From positions 251,953 to 315,952 of the forward strand of contig CAJNDS010002418.1 of NCBI GenBank assembly GCA_905221605.1: 64,000 bases of DNA, written 5' to 3'. Below are positions 44,335-55,646 of the stretch, in pieces. The position numbers and the translations under genes were made by a program. Under the pieces are notes generated by a model, which searched no databases, had not been told where the DNA came from, and saw nothing but the letters and a program-made list of their open reading frames with translations. This DNA comes from Symbiodinium natans (Eukaryota; Sar; Dinophyceae; Suessiales; Symbiodiniaceae). Each line of letters begins with the position of its first letter. Position 1 is the stretch's first letter.

Positions 44335-44490
44335 GTGACGATTGGCCTGACATCTGAAAGTTTTCCTTTGATGCGCCACACAGCTCCCCACGTTTTCTCA
44401 CTGGAGCTAGGTGCCCTGATGCACGACCCCGTTAGCACTCCAGATGGGTACCTCTTTGAGAGGGCCGCCCTGGAGGACATGCCGGGATCC
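44335..44490 (+). CDS. U-box domain fragment, NOSIP-like
   Basis: The frame reads LTSESFPLM and then FSLELGALMHDPVSTPDGYL and FERAALEDM. D-P-V-x-T-P-D-G-Y-L-x-(E/D)-x-x-A-h is the signature of U-box proteins of the NOSIP (nitric oxide synthase-interacting protein, an E3 ligase-type) family. Only one U-box half is seen. A terminal exon may lie at about 44654-44709 (AMDEVVDREDIANFIQAR, then stop), and upstream exons may lie between 43.6 and 44.0 kb. The Cys expected before the motif (C-x-L-x-L) is not present in this reading, so it may be diverged or damaged. Confidence 0.5.
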
Positions 44491-45176
44491 CTTGCTCAGA
44501 GCTCCTGTGAGCATGTTGATGTGCCCTGGAGGACTGGACCAGTCAGCACGGCTCGAACCCCCTCACTGGCGCCCCATTGGTTCGGGCCCTACTTGTCCCG
44601 CACGTGTCCCGACTTTACCTGGAGAGGTGGCTCTGCATGCTGTTCACCCCAGGCAATGGATGAGGTGGTGGACCGTGAAGACATAGCCAACTTCATTCAG
44701 GCGCGCTGACCAGTGGCATGCAGACTGTACATGTTTCAAAAGCGCTTTGGTTTTTGGCACCAACTTCCGACCAGGGCCCGCAGCTTCAACTCTGCAAAGA
44801 GCTTTTTGAGAATCGGCAAAGCTCCCCCTTCATCTTCTTGTGAAGGCCTTGAAGGAACCCCCCCCAAACAGATCCCGAACACGAAACCCGATGGATAGCT
44901 TCAAGGAAGGCGACCGCGAAAGTTTAAAGCTGCAAGCGCCAAAGGCTGCGGCCAGAAGTTCAGAAAGTGGCTTTCAGCCTCCGCGAGAAATCGTGGTGTC
45001 TCGAAGAACGCGACATCGAAAGGAGTTAAAGCATCTGGTCCGGGAGCCTTTTCGCCTTTTGTCTCGCCTTGCAGCCGGCGGTATTTCCATACTGACAGTT
45101 TTGATTCGCTTGCGCTACTCGTGGTGCAGACTTCCAGAGAGGATTTGGGAGGTTCGGAGTGAACTCTGGATGAGAG

Positions 45177-45374
45177 TTGTTGTGTCATGGTGTTGCTGCC
45201 GCGCAGCTCTCGGTTTGTGGTGCCATCATGGTTGATGAAGTCATGGAAGCGAGATGTTTCGTTGCTGAGTGGCACAGTTCAGATGGCTTGCAGGGGTACC
45301 AGCTGCAGATGCTCTCTGTCACCCAAGTGGCTCCCGAAGCCATCGACGGCGCAGTGCCCGAGGCACAGCCCTAA
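45177..45374 (+). CDS. Possible terminal exon, unknown
   Basis: The frame reads VMEARCFVAEWHSSDGLQGY and ends AIDGAVPEAQP with TAA, immediately before a telomere-like CCCTAACCCTAAACCC. A second + frame and a - frame are also open, so strand and frame are uncertain. Confidence 0.3.
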   Translation: MLCHGVAAAQLSVCGAIMVDEVMEARCFVAEWHSSDGLQGYQLQMLSVTQVAPEAIDGAVPEAQP

Positions 45375-45540
45375 CCCTAAACCCAATTTATCCCTATTGA
45401 TTCCCATATATCCGTATTTGTCCTATGTATCCCTGTTTCTCCCTATGTCTCCTTGTTTGTACCTATTTCTTCTGTCGTCTTTGGTTTTGTCCCACCTCGG
45501 ACGTATCTCAAGCCAATGTCTGAGATGCTCGTCCTGACAG

Positions 45541-45696
45541 GTTCGGGCAGCTCCGGACCCGGACGTGCCGGCGCCGCCCCCCACAAAGCCAGTTGGGGCG
45601 CCCAGGAGTTCTTCTTCCTTCCGTTCTTCTGCGCCACGCGCGATCTTTGAGGTTGAGACGGGCCCTTCCTTGCTGGGAGCTGGAGCCTTACGTTAG
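45541..45696 (+). CDS. Pro/Ser-rich exon, unknown protein
   Basis: After CCTGACAG the frame reads VRAAPDPDVPAPPPTKPVGA, then a Ser/Arg stretch, then IFEVETGPSLLGAGALR and TAG. Likely a disordered linker or tail. No domain. Confidence 0.4.
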   Translation, partial: VRAAPDPDVPAPPPTKPVGAPRSSSSFRSSAPRAIFEVETGPSLLGAGALR

Positions 45697-45699
45697 CCT

Positions 45700-48088
45700 C
45701 ATTGGCCTTCTGCCTCCATGTCCAGCCATGCCTGTGCTGGGCCAACTAAGGATTTGCCTTCGCTTTCCAAGAATGATGAGTCTCAAAACAAGAGAAAGGC
45801 CATTTCGCATTGCAATTGGGGTGAGACTAGCCGCAACTTGGCGACTCCCGGCAGGACAAGCACAAGATTCGGATTGAATCCAGGTCAGTGGTTGATTGTC
45901 CAGAGGCACCTTCTTCGCCAAGCAGCCCAGCTTTCGATGCGCCGTCAAATCTCCTGCGTTTTTTGCAAGCTTGCCAGGACATGCGATGCGCCATAGATGG
46001 GAAGGTCATGGTCAACCCGGTGCGCCTGATCCCGTGACCCGGCAAAAAGACAAACGCAAGCTCAGACTTGGTGGCAGGTGCTGTCACGCTATGGCCATCA
46101 TTTCGAGCGAAAGACGCTCGAAAAGTGGTTCGGAAACTGTGGATCCGTGGTGCGCTGAGGGATTGTGGCCTGATGTGGCGTGATGTGGTGTGACGTGGCG
46201 TCGTTTCTGAGTGGCGAGCTCTTCGGCCCAGGTGTGTCCGATAACCCAGAAACCGCTCCGCTTGGAGGAGTGTCAACCCGACAATGAAATGAAGAAAAGG
46301 CACCTAAATGCATTGCATGTTGGCTTTGGTAGCTGAAGACATCTGCAGTGCATCAGAGCAGCATCGAGCTCCCGGTGATCCGCTTACGATTAGCTTCGTT
46401 CAACCTGCCACGCGGCAGAATCGTCAAGTTCTTGAAGGGCCAGGCGTGATCTTCCTCTCAGCAAAAGCCTGCAGCGTGGCCGGCATGAGCATCCACCTCA
46501 GTGGTTTCAATGATGGCTTTCGGTTTCTCGTGCCCCCAAGTTGATGTTGCATCTGCATGGAAAGGTCTAAGCTTGGCAAGATGGCGGTGAATATCCCGTG
46601 GCAGCAGCAACAAGCCAACAAGCAGACCTGAAACGGGACAGCGCGAACGCATAGGTAACAGTTATGTCTCCACATAACAGCCACACGTAACGGCTGCTGC
46701 TCACGGTGTGCGTTCTGTAAGATAGTTTCTAGGGCTAGGTTCCACAATTTCACCCAACCTGCTCAGGGTTATGATCCCCTATGCAGCTTCAGACCGTGCA
46801 TGCGAAATTGACAAAAAGGCGGGTCAACAGACACCCTGATCTTCTTCTACTCCGGCAGCCCTCCACAGCTTGGAACACAAACTCGACAGGGCACCGACTG
46901 CCGCTCCGCATCCGGTTCGTTCTGCTCTTCCGCATACCGTGGACCCAATCTGCATCGATTCTCGAAAACATCACCGGATGTCCAATTGTTTTCCTCGTTG
47001 GAGAGGTTTGCAATTCCGGCTCAGCCCAAAGCCAATCCAGGAACCCTCTAACATCTGCATTCTCACGTGCGTTCAAATTTCAGTTTTTTGTTCTGACTTG
47101 TGGCCCACTCACGGCTTGAAGGCCCATCGAGCAATCTCAGGGGCACGATCACCACTTCTAAAGGGTTGGGTGACGCCACCTTGCCAGATACCGTCGTGTC
47201 GGTGTGCAGCCATCACTGTGCGCTCGCGGCTGTGAATGACAGCATGCCATGGTCAGCTGGGTTGTAAAGCATTGAAAGAAGCCCAAGACAATGACATTTT
47301 ATCATACCTTGGGGCAGCCGTTCCATCTACACTTGCACATGGCCCAGACGTTTTGGTATACCTGCGATCTGAGAAAATGTAGTTCCTACACTGGTTACTG
47401 GTTCCTTTGCCTTGTCTGTTTCCGCTCCTGCCCGTCATGCTGCTATGCCTTCCATGTCTTGCAGAGCCCTTGTGATCATGAAGCCGACGTGTCAGCTCCT
47501 CGCAGCTTTTGGGGCCAAAGCCTTGCCCTACTTGCAATGCATGACATGTTTTCTGGGCATCCACCGCCTCTCCACGTCTCTCCATAAATAGCTCCTCTTC
47601 GGCAGAGCACAGTTGCAAGCGTGGATTGGCTTGGCGGCTTGGAGCGCAAGTCTAGCATGGAGGCACAGTTGCGCATTTGTGGGCACATTCGTTTCTTTCA
47701 GGTTTGTTGTTTCATGTGCGGTATGCCGGACGTTGCAGGCCTATTGCAGTAGTTGTCGACACATGTTCGACAGAGCGGTGTGCAGGTTACCACGGGGACA
47801 AGCCTCGGCCGTACCCCTAGCTAGTCGGACAGGCCAAATTTCAGTGCCGGCTGTTGGATGCAACGGAGTGTCTGACCATGCGTTAATTGTTCCTTGGCTT
47901 TGACAGAGAATTGGCACCATGTGCAGCCGGTCATAGTGGAGACAAGTTTCTTGAATCTTTACTATTTATCCGCCATCATGCCATCGGCCGTGCTTACAGG
48001 TATGTGTGGCTTGGCAGTTTTACAGTCAGTCTACAGAAGCACTTAGCAATACTTAGCAGGACTTTCAGCAAGGCAGCGTTTTACTAGA
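45700..48088. other. Stretch without a recognised gene
   Basis: Open frames of 60-160 codons occur on both strands. One near 45755-45850 (DLPSLSKNDESQNKRKAISH) and one near 46330-46440 could be exons, but neither carries a known motif. Confidence 0.35.
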
Positions 48089-51000
48089 ATGATCGATCCC
48101 GGCTCGGCATTCCTGGCTGGACCTCTCGGGCACCATGCAGGCGTGCACGCGCGCTCTTTGGAGCTGTGCGGTGCCAGGGCGCCAGCAAGGGCCTTGAACA
48201 GACCTAGATGTGGGCGGGCTGCATCCGCTGCTCTGGTTTTGGGCGTGTTGCATCATTTGCATCCGATCCGGTCCAGGAGGAAGGGCCGGCCAAGCCGGAG
48301 CAAAGTCTCGAAAGTGGGGAGGCGGTCAGATAGAACGCGCGAGGCCCGCGAGGCCATCCGTCAATGCCTTCGGGAGAACCGAACCGTTCCCGTACTCCAA
48401 GCGTTGCCGGAGGATTCCCTGCAGCAGATATTGGATTCCATGACCCGGATGGAGCTGGATCCAGGGACGCATATCTTCCGCAGGGGTGAGCCCGTGAATG
48501 CCGTGTATGTGGTGGAGTCGGGCGAGCTTAGTGTTTTCAAGCTCCTTCACGAGGATGACGACGAAGAAATTGAAGCCACTACGCTGGGACCGGGATCCTA
48601 CATCGGCGAGCTGGGCTTGTTCTATGATCGGACATGCATGGAATCTGTCTGTGTTCGGGGCGAAGAGCCTGCAGCGGTCTGGCAGCTGTGCCGCAAGGAC
48701 TTCTTCAGAATCCTCGACAAGCTTGCAGAGATGGAGGAAGTTTGTGACGTCGATCCAAGCATCATGGATGAAGAGCCGGCCGCAATCTTTGCGGTATCCG
48801 ACGGTTCTGGCTACTCCGCGGGGGGCGCTGTGAGCTTGGCCTTGAAACAGTTTGAGTACAGGTACCGAAAAGACTGCCAGCGAGTTGGCACGACCACGTT
48901 TCCATACATCCGATACAGAGCCGAGATCCTTGAGATCACGCGGCGCGCCAGGGAGGAGAACGCCCTGGTGGTTTACACCTTGATGCGCGAGGAGCCTCGG
49001 GAAGCCATCATCGAGGAACTGCAGCGGCCGACAAAACCTGGTGAGAACGAGCCGCTCGGATTGGTTGAGGTGTGTGAATCTTCCCCCCCCCCCCCCCCCA
49101 AATTCCCCCCCCAGTTCCCCTCCCCCCCCGTTCGGAGAGTCGATCACTTGGCATTCTCTGGAGCTGTCGATTCGGGTTTGCGGGTGTATTCCGATGTAGT
49201 GGAGCGCCAATCGTGCCATTTTTAAAGTGCTTTCTGGAGGTGAGATGGCCGGAAGAACTCGCTTTTGCTACGAGATGAGTCGTATGACTCAAAAACATAG
49301 TTGTTCTGTCAATTGCCGACTATCCCCAAACTCCTGTTGTGCCGACTTTGACTTTCTCCTCACCCGAGGCTCCGCGCCGTGGATCTTTACGAGCCATTGC
49401 TGGTGGGGGATCAGATCTAGCCATTCCCTGCAATGCGAAAGCCTGCAGAGCCTTCCTTTGCAGTGATGCGCAGGCCTCCATGGAGGAGCTGCTGGGCATT
49501 CCCAGACAAGCGGAGGTGCCGTGCTCTGCTTGTCTTGTGCACTTCGCTGATAGCACGCGCGCCGGTGCACGCGCCAAGGCGAAGCCCCAAACCCCGAAAC
49601 TCGAGACCAAAGTGCCATCTCGCCCCCAAGTCTAGCCCAAAGACGTAGGTGCGATCGACGCTGCGCTCGCGGCTCTCGGAAGAGTGCATCAACATGGTGG
49701 AGGCTCTCGCAGTTGCACTGATTTGTACTCACTTGCACTCACTTGCACTCACGAGCACTCATTTGCATCCATGTGCACTCCCCTACATCTCCCAAACCTG
49801 CGCGCTTTTAATTGGAGGCTTGTTGAACTGCAGGGGACATCTAGACGTGACTAGTCATAGTAGTACAACAGAAATTGTGGGCCTACCAGTGACTCGTGAC
49901 TCGTGACATACTTCTCGGGATGCGCTCTCAGTTTCATGTGCAAACTTATGCTTGTGCTGGTGCCACCAAGGCGATCGAGTTCACACGCATGCTCGATGAT
50001 GGCATGCACCCAGAGCTGTGGTCCGAAGCCGTGGCTCAGCGACCTCGAATGAGTTCAAACTTTTCCTCAAACCCCAAGCCAATTCGCAGCGGTCGCAGCA
50101 CTTTCGGCTTCATCGGACCGAGGACATCATACTCATCGGCCTGTCGCGGGCAGGCAAAACACCATTGGCGACGGAGCCCGAGTGCACCGCGAATGCTGGT
50201 GTAGAGGTATCTTTTCGGCATTTGCAGGTTTACACATGTGTAACCCAATGGAAGCTGAGGTTCTTCTTGGCCCAGCGAGGTTTCAAAGTGGCCAACTATC
50301 CTGTCATTCCGGATGAAGACCCTCCGAAGGCTCTCTTTGATCCTGAAATTCAGTAACGTGGCAGGATCTGGTGTCTCAAAAGCAGCTGGAAACCTGCAGT
50401 GTTTGCCCATGTTTGGCCTCTTAAGGCACAAATGTATCGCCTTGACAATCCAAGCTCAGCGTTTGCATGCTGTGCGCTCAGCCAGAATGCCTCTTTACTG
50501 CAATGTGTCGTCTGCATCGTGACCGAACTGGGTGGAACCGACAACTAACCGACAACTAGCTGACAACTACACCCAAAGTAACCCGCATCGAATGTACCAT
50601 CGCGGTCATACCTGTGCATGCTGATGTTTGTTGATTTCAGGGAGTCCACTGTGCTAGTCCGCGATGCAGAGTCAGACACGCATCGGTGTACCCCCAATGT
50701 TCGAAAGTCGGGACAGATGTTTAAGTACAGCACCAGCCACAGTGCAATCAGTCTATTGACGTGAGATTGGGCATATTTCCACGTTAAAGCAAAGATTTTC
50801 ACAGCGCAGCAGTCACGTTCTGTCGATGTCCTTCTCATGAGCTCTTGCCAAGCCGAGGTGTGTGTGTGTGTGTGTGTGATTGCTTGACTCCGGTAGAGGT
50901 TGTGCCCGGTCTTTTTATGTCAACCGTTATGTGGAAGACTCTGCCAAACCCAGGAAAGACTATGGAAGAGATGAGTCGAAGCTGCTCAGATTCAGTTTGC

Positions 51001-51844
51001 GCATTGCACGTCACTTGCGAGATTTCGTGAGATTCCGGTGAGGTATGCGTCCATGGAGAACTGCAAGAAGGAGGCCGGATGCGCCAGCACCAGGCAAAAG
51101 TTTACCTAAAGCTGTTGGACTGCGCGACCGTTACCTCGCACATGGTTCTGCGTGCTTGACGCTCCAGGTCAACTGGCTGAAGACATTTTACATGCGGCAC
51201 CTTGGATGTCGCTCCGTTTTCGTGCGTCCGTTTCTCTAAGATTTGGCCGACACAACTTGAGCTGTTGTTGTTATTCTTCTCGTCGTTGTAGCTGTTGCCG
51301 ATAGCTGATGCTATTGTTAATGTTCTTGGCCTTCTTGTTGTCATTGTTGCTTTTCCTGTTAATGTTCTTGTTCTCGTTCTCTGTATTTCTAGATTTGCCG
51401 CTCTTGCGTACGTTTTTACTCTGCTGCTGGTGGTGCTGTTGATTTTGTCGTGGTAGTGGTAGTCGGTCTCTTCGTTCATTGTGTCTAGTGTAAGCAGTTT
51501 TGTACAGTCAGTACTTAAGTTTTCATTTGAGTGATTGCGCTGGTTCTTGTTGAGTCTGGTTATTGTGCCTGGTACGGCTGTCATCTGGTTGCTGTTGCAA
51601 GATTTTTGGTTATGATTGTGCCGTGTTGCTGTAACTGCAGTTACTCTGACGTCCTTCTTCTTAGTTCATCACCCACAATCATCCTTCAATCATCAACAAA
51701 AGAATGACATGGCTGACTCTGGCTGACGCTCAGTCGAGGCAAGGGCCGCACTGGACGGTGCTGGACACGACCGACGGCGGTGTGGAAGAAACCGCTGCAA
51801 AGGCACACCTCTTTGCAAAAACAGCTCGATTCTCGATTTCCTGA
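48089..51844 (+). CDS. Cyclic-nucleotide-binding domain fused to PPDK regulatory protein (DUF299)
   Basis: Eleven exons: 48089-49071, 49369-49402, 49474-49515, 49649-49702, 49971-50030, 50123-50169, 50260-50352, 50426-50506, 51043-51073, 51168-51196, 51739-51844. They total 1560 nt: 519 codons plus stop, with every phase closing. Residues ~98-215 form a cyclic-nucleotide-binding fold (LQALPEDSLQQIL, then FRRGEPVNAVYVVESGELSV, then YIGELGLFY). The phosphate-cassette Glu is kept (GEL), but the usual Arg is replaced (RTCMESV). Residues ~233-519 are a full-length kinase/pyrophosphorylase of the PEP-synthase/PPDK regulatory family: IFAVSDGSGYSAGG, ALVVYTLMREEPRE, AVDLYEPLL, AIEFTRMLDDG, the P-loop IGLSRAGKTPLA (G397-T404), LAQRGFKVANYPV, IALTIQAQRLHAVR, TVLDTTDGGVEETAAK. 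That family phosphorylates its target with ADP and dephosphorylates it with Pi. The start Met lies 21 bases after a CAG that could accept a spliced leader, but upstream exons are possible. Residues 41-80 are Ala/Leu then Arg/Lys-rich; a targeting role is unproven. Confidence 0.85.
49082..49132. repeat. C-rich homopolymer in intron 1
   Basis: A run of 16 C and further C blocks just inside the first intron of the fusion gene. Frames that read through it as poly-Pro are artefacts of unspliced DNA. Confidence 0.85.
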
Positions 51845-52916
51845 AGCGTGGTCTGCTTTTTCGGGGTCTGGGCCTCCATGTCCAGGTGCTCAAAATCCTA
51901 CAAGAGCTGAAGGGCGCCGACCATGCCAACGAAAAAATGTTCAGAAATCCCTCCATGGAGTGAACGGACTTAGATTTCTTTGGAGCATTCCGCACCTTTC
52001 GAAGAGAGAAGAGCAGAATGGTGATCAGTGCCAAGCTCCCTCAATCCCTCTTTCTGTGCACTGATTGCGGAATGGTCGATTGCAAAACGGGATACAGCCA
52101 TCCCTTCAATGCAGGGGGCCTTTTGAAGGCTGTTGGATGTGTATTGCAATCTGGAGTACTGGCGATCGTTCGGCGGAAGGACGGATCAGAGAAGAAGTGG
52201 AGAAGCGTCATCGCTTGCGAAGTCGGAACCGCGGGTGTAGGGGAAGGAAATTGAGCAGCATTTGTAGCACGTGCAACGCCTCGTTACTCCTCGTTACTAC
52301 GTAGGTTACTACGTAGCCGCCGGGAACAGCTGTGAAGACATGTAAACCAAGTTGTAAGCAGATGGTAGTGGTGGTAGCCTCATCAGTTTCTTTCAGACAA
52401 TTGCAGTAAGCGATGGGGGCCAAGGTGGCACTGCTTGGGAATGGCAGCGTGAATTGGAGGCCTGCTGTGGCTTCGGGGTTGGAGGGGCGAAAGCTACTAG
52501 TAGTTCTTGTGGAGCTTGCGCGGTAGTTGTTGTTTACAAATCTTCTTGGTGGGTCAAAAAGCGATGGGGTCTGCCGTCAGTGAGCGCTGTGCAGAGCACA
52601 CCCTAAACCCTAAACCCTGAACCAGCCTTGCTTCTTGCATCTTGCGCTCAGCACCTGCCACATCTGTGAGGTTCGTTCTTAGCGCCCTGAACTCGTAAAC
52701 ATACCCTCTCAACCTTACACCGCAAGCAGTCTCGCATGAGAAAACAACGGGGTCAACTAGCTTTCACAGTCCTCTTCTCAAGTTCAATGTACGCAAAGGA
52801 ACCGGCTTATTTGTGTTGAGGTGTTTGCGGGACGTGTCGCCCGTGGGCGAGCAGACGAGGCCCACAGTCTGCCATGCGAAGATGGCCGAAGCTTCTGTTC
52901 CGGGTATCGTGTTGAG
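51845..52916. other. Spacer after the fusion gene
   Basis: No recognised product. Contains a telomere-like cluster at 52601-52620 (CCCTAAACCCTAAACCC). Confidence 0.4.
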
Positions 52917-53090
52917 GCTGCAGCAAGCCGCAGGGCAGCGGAGGAAGCCGAGAGGCTGGGAGCCCCCAGAGATCGCCACAGAGATACCCGCAGGGCCCAC
53001 TTTAACTCTCCTGATTCTGATTCTCAGGGCTGCCCTGCAGCGGAGCCAAGAAGCGGAACGGCGGGCCTTGATGGCGCAGACCGAGGAGAG
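52917..53090 (+). CDS. Two coiled-coil exon candidates
   Basis: 52917-52978 reads AAASRRAAEEAERLGAPRDR and 53028-53090 reads AALQRSQEAERRALMAQTEE. Both start after an AG, and both are Ala/Glu/Arg helices. They may be early exons of the coiled-coil gene downstream. Confidence 0.4.
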
Positions 53091-53267
53091 TTCTGGCCTC
53101 GAGGGAAGGGCGGGGAGGGGGCGGGGGGGGGGAAATGGGCCTTGGATGGAGGATTGAAGCTTCGAAGAGCTTTATGACTTTTGGAGTGCTCGTGACCGCA
53201 CCGAGAACCTTCAAAACTCGAAAAGATTTGCATTGTGATTTTATGATAGGGGACAACATGTCGCGAC

Positions 53268-53268
<1 letters not shown>

Positions 53269-53307
<39 letters not shown>
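53269..53307. repeat. Poly-T run (39)
   Basis: Thirty-nine consecutive T on the + strand, i.e. a poly-A on the - strand. It could be the relic tail of a reverse-transcribed insertion oriented to the - strand, or simple slippage. Confidence 0.9.
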
Positions 53308-53308
<1 letters not shown>

Positions 53309-54495
53309 ACGCAGAAGCGTGCCATATGGCGTATTTGGAAGCAACTTGTGCTTACACATGGCACGGCGGCGGTATTGTATCGCAGAATCTTCAGTCACGA
53401 GGAGAGCGACGCGTCCAAGAGTTTTGCGCGTTTCCAAACAGTAAAAGGAATCTTTTTGGACCCCCTACATTGCGAAGCAACACCTCGTTTCATGTGGCAG
53501 GCGTGGCACTTTCGACATGGGGATGTAGATGTACAAACAAAATAGACATTCATTGCCTTTGTGTTCCTTGTGTGAGTTGGGTTGCAGTCGGCAACTCCAT
53601 GTTGATGAGAGCACGGCATCTCGAGGCCAGGCGCTGCAGCAATTCCTTTCTGGTTGGCACCATTCGCTTGAGGCCAGGGACAGCATATTGATTCACTGGT
53701 CCACAAGCCTGCAGAGCCTTTGCAGATCTCTGAAATTTCAACCTGTGCGTAGCATGTCGCTGTTGGTGGCATGAGGTGGCACTTGGTCCGGCAAGCTTAC
53801 TCACTGGCTCTCAATGATTCAATGATGTCCACGCCTGCAAGACACATGAGAAAAAGCAGCGTCCCAGCATTGACAGCATCCACCTCAGCGACCCCAACCC
53901 GTAGTCCTCAGAGTACAGCTTAGAGCACGGAGCATGATCATGGCAACTTGGCCGAACACCCAGCGCGCAACGGACATGATGCACTGGTGCCAGCGCGTGG
54001 CGCTTGCTGCAGAGCCTCCGGCCCACTGACTGATTCCGTGGACTGTTTAAGAGTGACAGTGCACACAATCCAAGCAAACTAGTTGCCATCTCCACAGATA
54101 CACACCAGTGGACTTGCCTACTACTTTGCCTGCCCCTTCAACGCCCCAAGAGAGCACCTGTAGAGCATCACAGCTTTCACTCTTTGTTCAGCACGATGAG
54201 GGCTATTGAGCACATGCTTGCTGATAGAGTTTCAGTTTTGCGCCACCCTCAGAAGTAGCGAAGTGCTCATGCCACTCACATTCTCACTACATCTATCTAG
54301 CAGCTGTGTTCGGGCGCTATTGAGGCTGCTCGCGGGTATTGCTCGTGACTCTTCAATTCTTCTACTACCTTTTACAGACTCATTCGGCTGACTTTGCAGC
54401 CAAGCAGTGCTGACCAGTGCTGAAGCGCTTCGCTTCTTTGGTTGAGTAGGTGAGTGCTTCTGAGTTAGGCTTGGCAAAACTGACTTCAGATCAAG

Positions 54496-55131
54496 GTGCC
54501 GGAGCACATGGAGGTCGAGACGACGCTGGAATACTTGTCCTGGCCTGGAGGACCGCGGGCGTGTCGCGAATGTTGTCACCTGTGCTTGTTTTTTGTTTTT
54601 TGGAGTGAAGGCAACTGCCAAACAGAGCGCAGACCCGCCGTGCTGCCCCTGCCACCAGCAAAGCGCCGGCGAGCTGCTGTCACTTTCTTACTGGGTATGG
54701 ACACTTCTTGAATTCAAGAAGCGTAGCTGGGTCAGAGCGACCGATCCAACAGTTTTGTGCACAAGTAGCAAGTTAGCAAGTTCACCTCAAACGCATGAAA
54801 GTAAGGGCGTGCATGATGTGGAGAGAGACTAGAACCATCCTAAAAATCAACACCATGCGTGCATCTTCCTCCACATGTCAAGGTCTGGCAGTCTTATTGG
54901 CCGAGCTGTGAAATGCTCGGCACAGAGATTGATGTGGGAGAGCTTTGGGTGCGCATGCTGCGATTCGAGGACCCCGCGAGAAGCAGCGCTTCTTCGCAAG
55001 AGTTCTGCAAGTTAGAATGGCGCATTCTCACCTGACAAGATCAATGCCCAGGAGCACTGGCGCAGCCATGACCTGGAGCTGTGTTCGGGCACAGCTTTGG
55101 TTCTGTGCCTGGGCAAACATGACACAGATGT
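54496..55131 (+). CDS. Exons of unknown protein, upstream of the coiled-coil exons
   Basis: 54496 to about 54549 reads VPEHMEVETTLEYLSWPG after TCAAG. 54883-55035 reads VWQSYWPSCEMLGTEIDVGE, then LWVRMLRFEDPARSSASS. About 55041-55131 reads INAQEHWRSHDLELCSGTAL. The residue mixture is rich in Trp and acidic residues, as in a globular domain. No family recognised. Confidence 0.45.
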
Positions 55132-55153
55132 GTGTGTGTGTGTGTGTGTGTGC
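55126..55153. repeat. (TG)n microsatellite
   Basis: About thirteen TG units. Confidence 0.9.
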
Positions 55154-55646
55154 GTTGCAATCGCGGCAGTGGCGCGGTCCGGAGCAGTGCGTGCATGCAG
55201 GCATTAGCTGGAGCAGTGCGATTGATTAGCCGTAGCTTGGCGCGGTTTCACTGCAAGACATCAGGGCAGATGTCTAGCAGTCCATGCTTAACAAAAGCAG
55301 ATGACGTTCGGTTCTAGATCGCGGAGACCCGGACATGTGTACAGAAAAGATGCAGCAGCGCTCGAGTACACTTTCATTGTTTTTGGTCGGCAGGCTGTCC
55401 TTGAACAGAGGTTGCAAAGGGTTGGCGTTTGGGGGTCTCTTGCTCCGTTTGGCACAGGGCTGCAGGCACCCCTTCTAGCCGCCAGACTCTGCAAGACAAA
55501 ACAGCCCACAATTAACAAGGAATGGCAAGACTCGTACACCAGCTTCCCTGCGTGACTGTCGCCCAAGGCTTCAACAAAGAAAGCATGGTTGCGAGACTGT
55601 GCTGGCAGTGTTTGTTTTTGTTTCGTTGGCTTCTGCTGCATCGTAG

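Noticed and set aside
49074-49225. Pro-rich tail of the unspliced first exon of the fusion gene
   Set aside because: It is intron 1. The conserved protein continues at 49369 with AVDLYEPLL, and all phases close when this part is removed.
53002-53437. Poly-Lys and poly-Phe frames
   Set aside because: Produced by the 39-base homopolymer.
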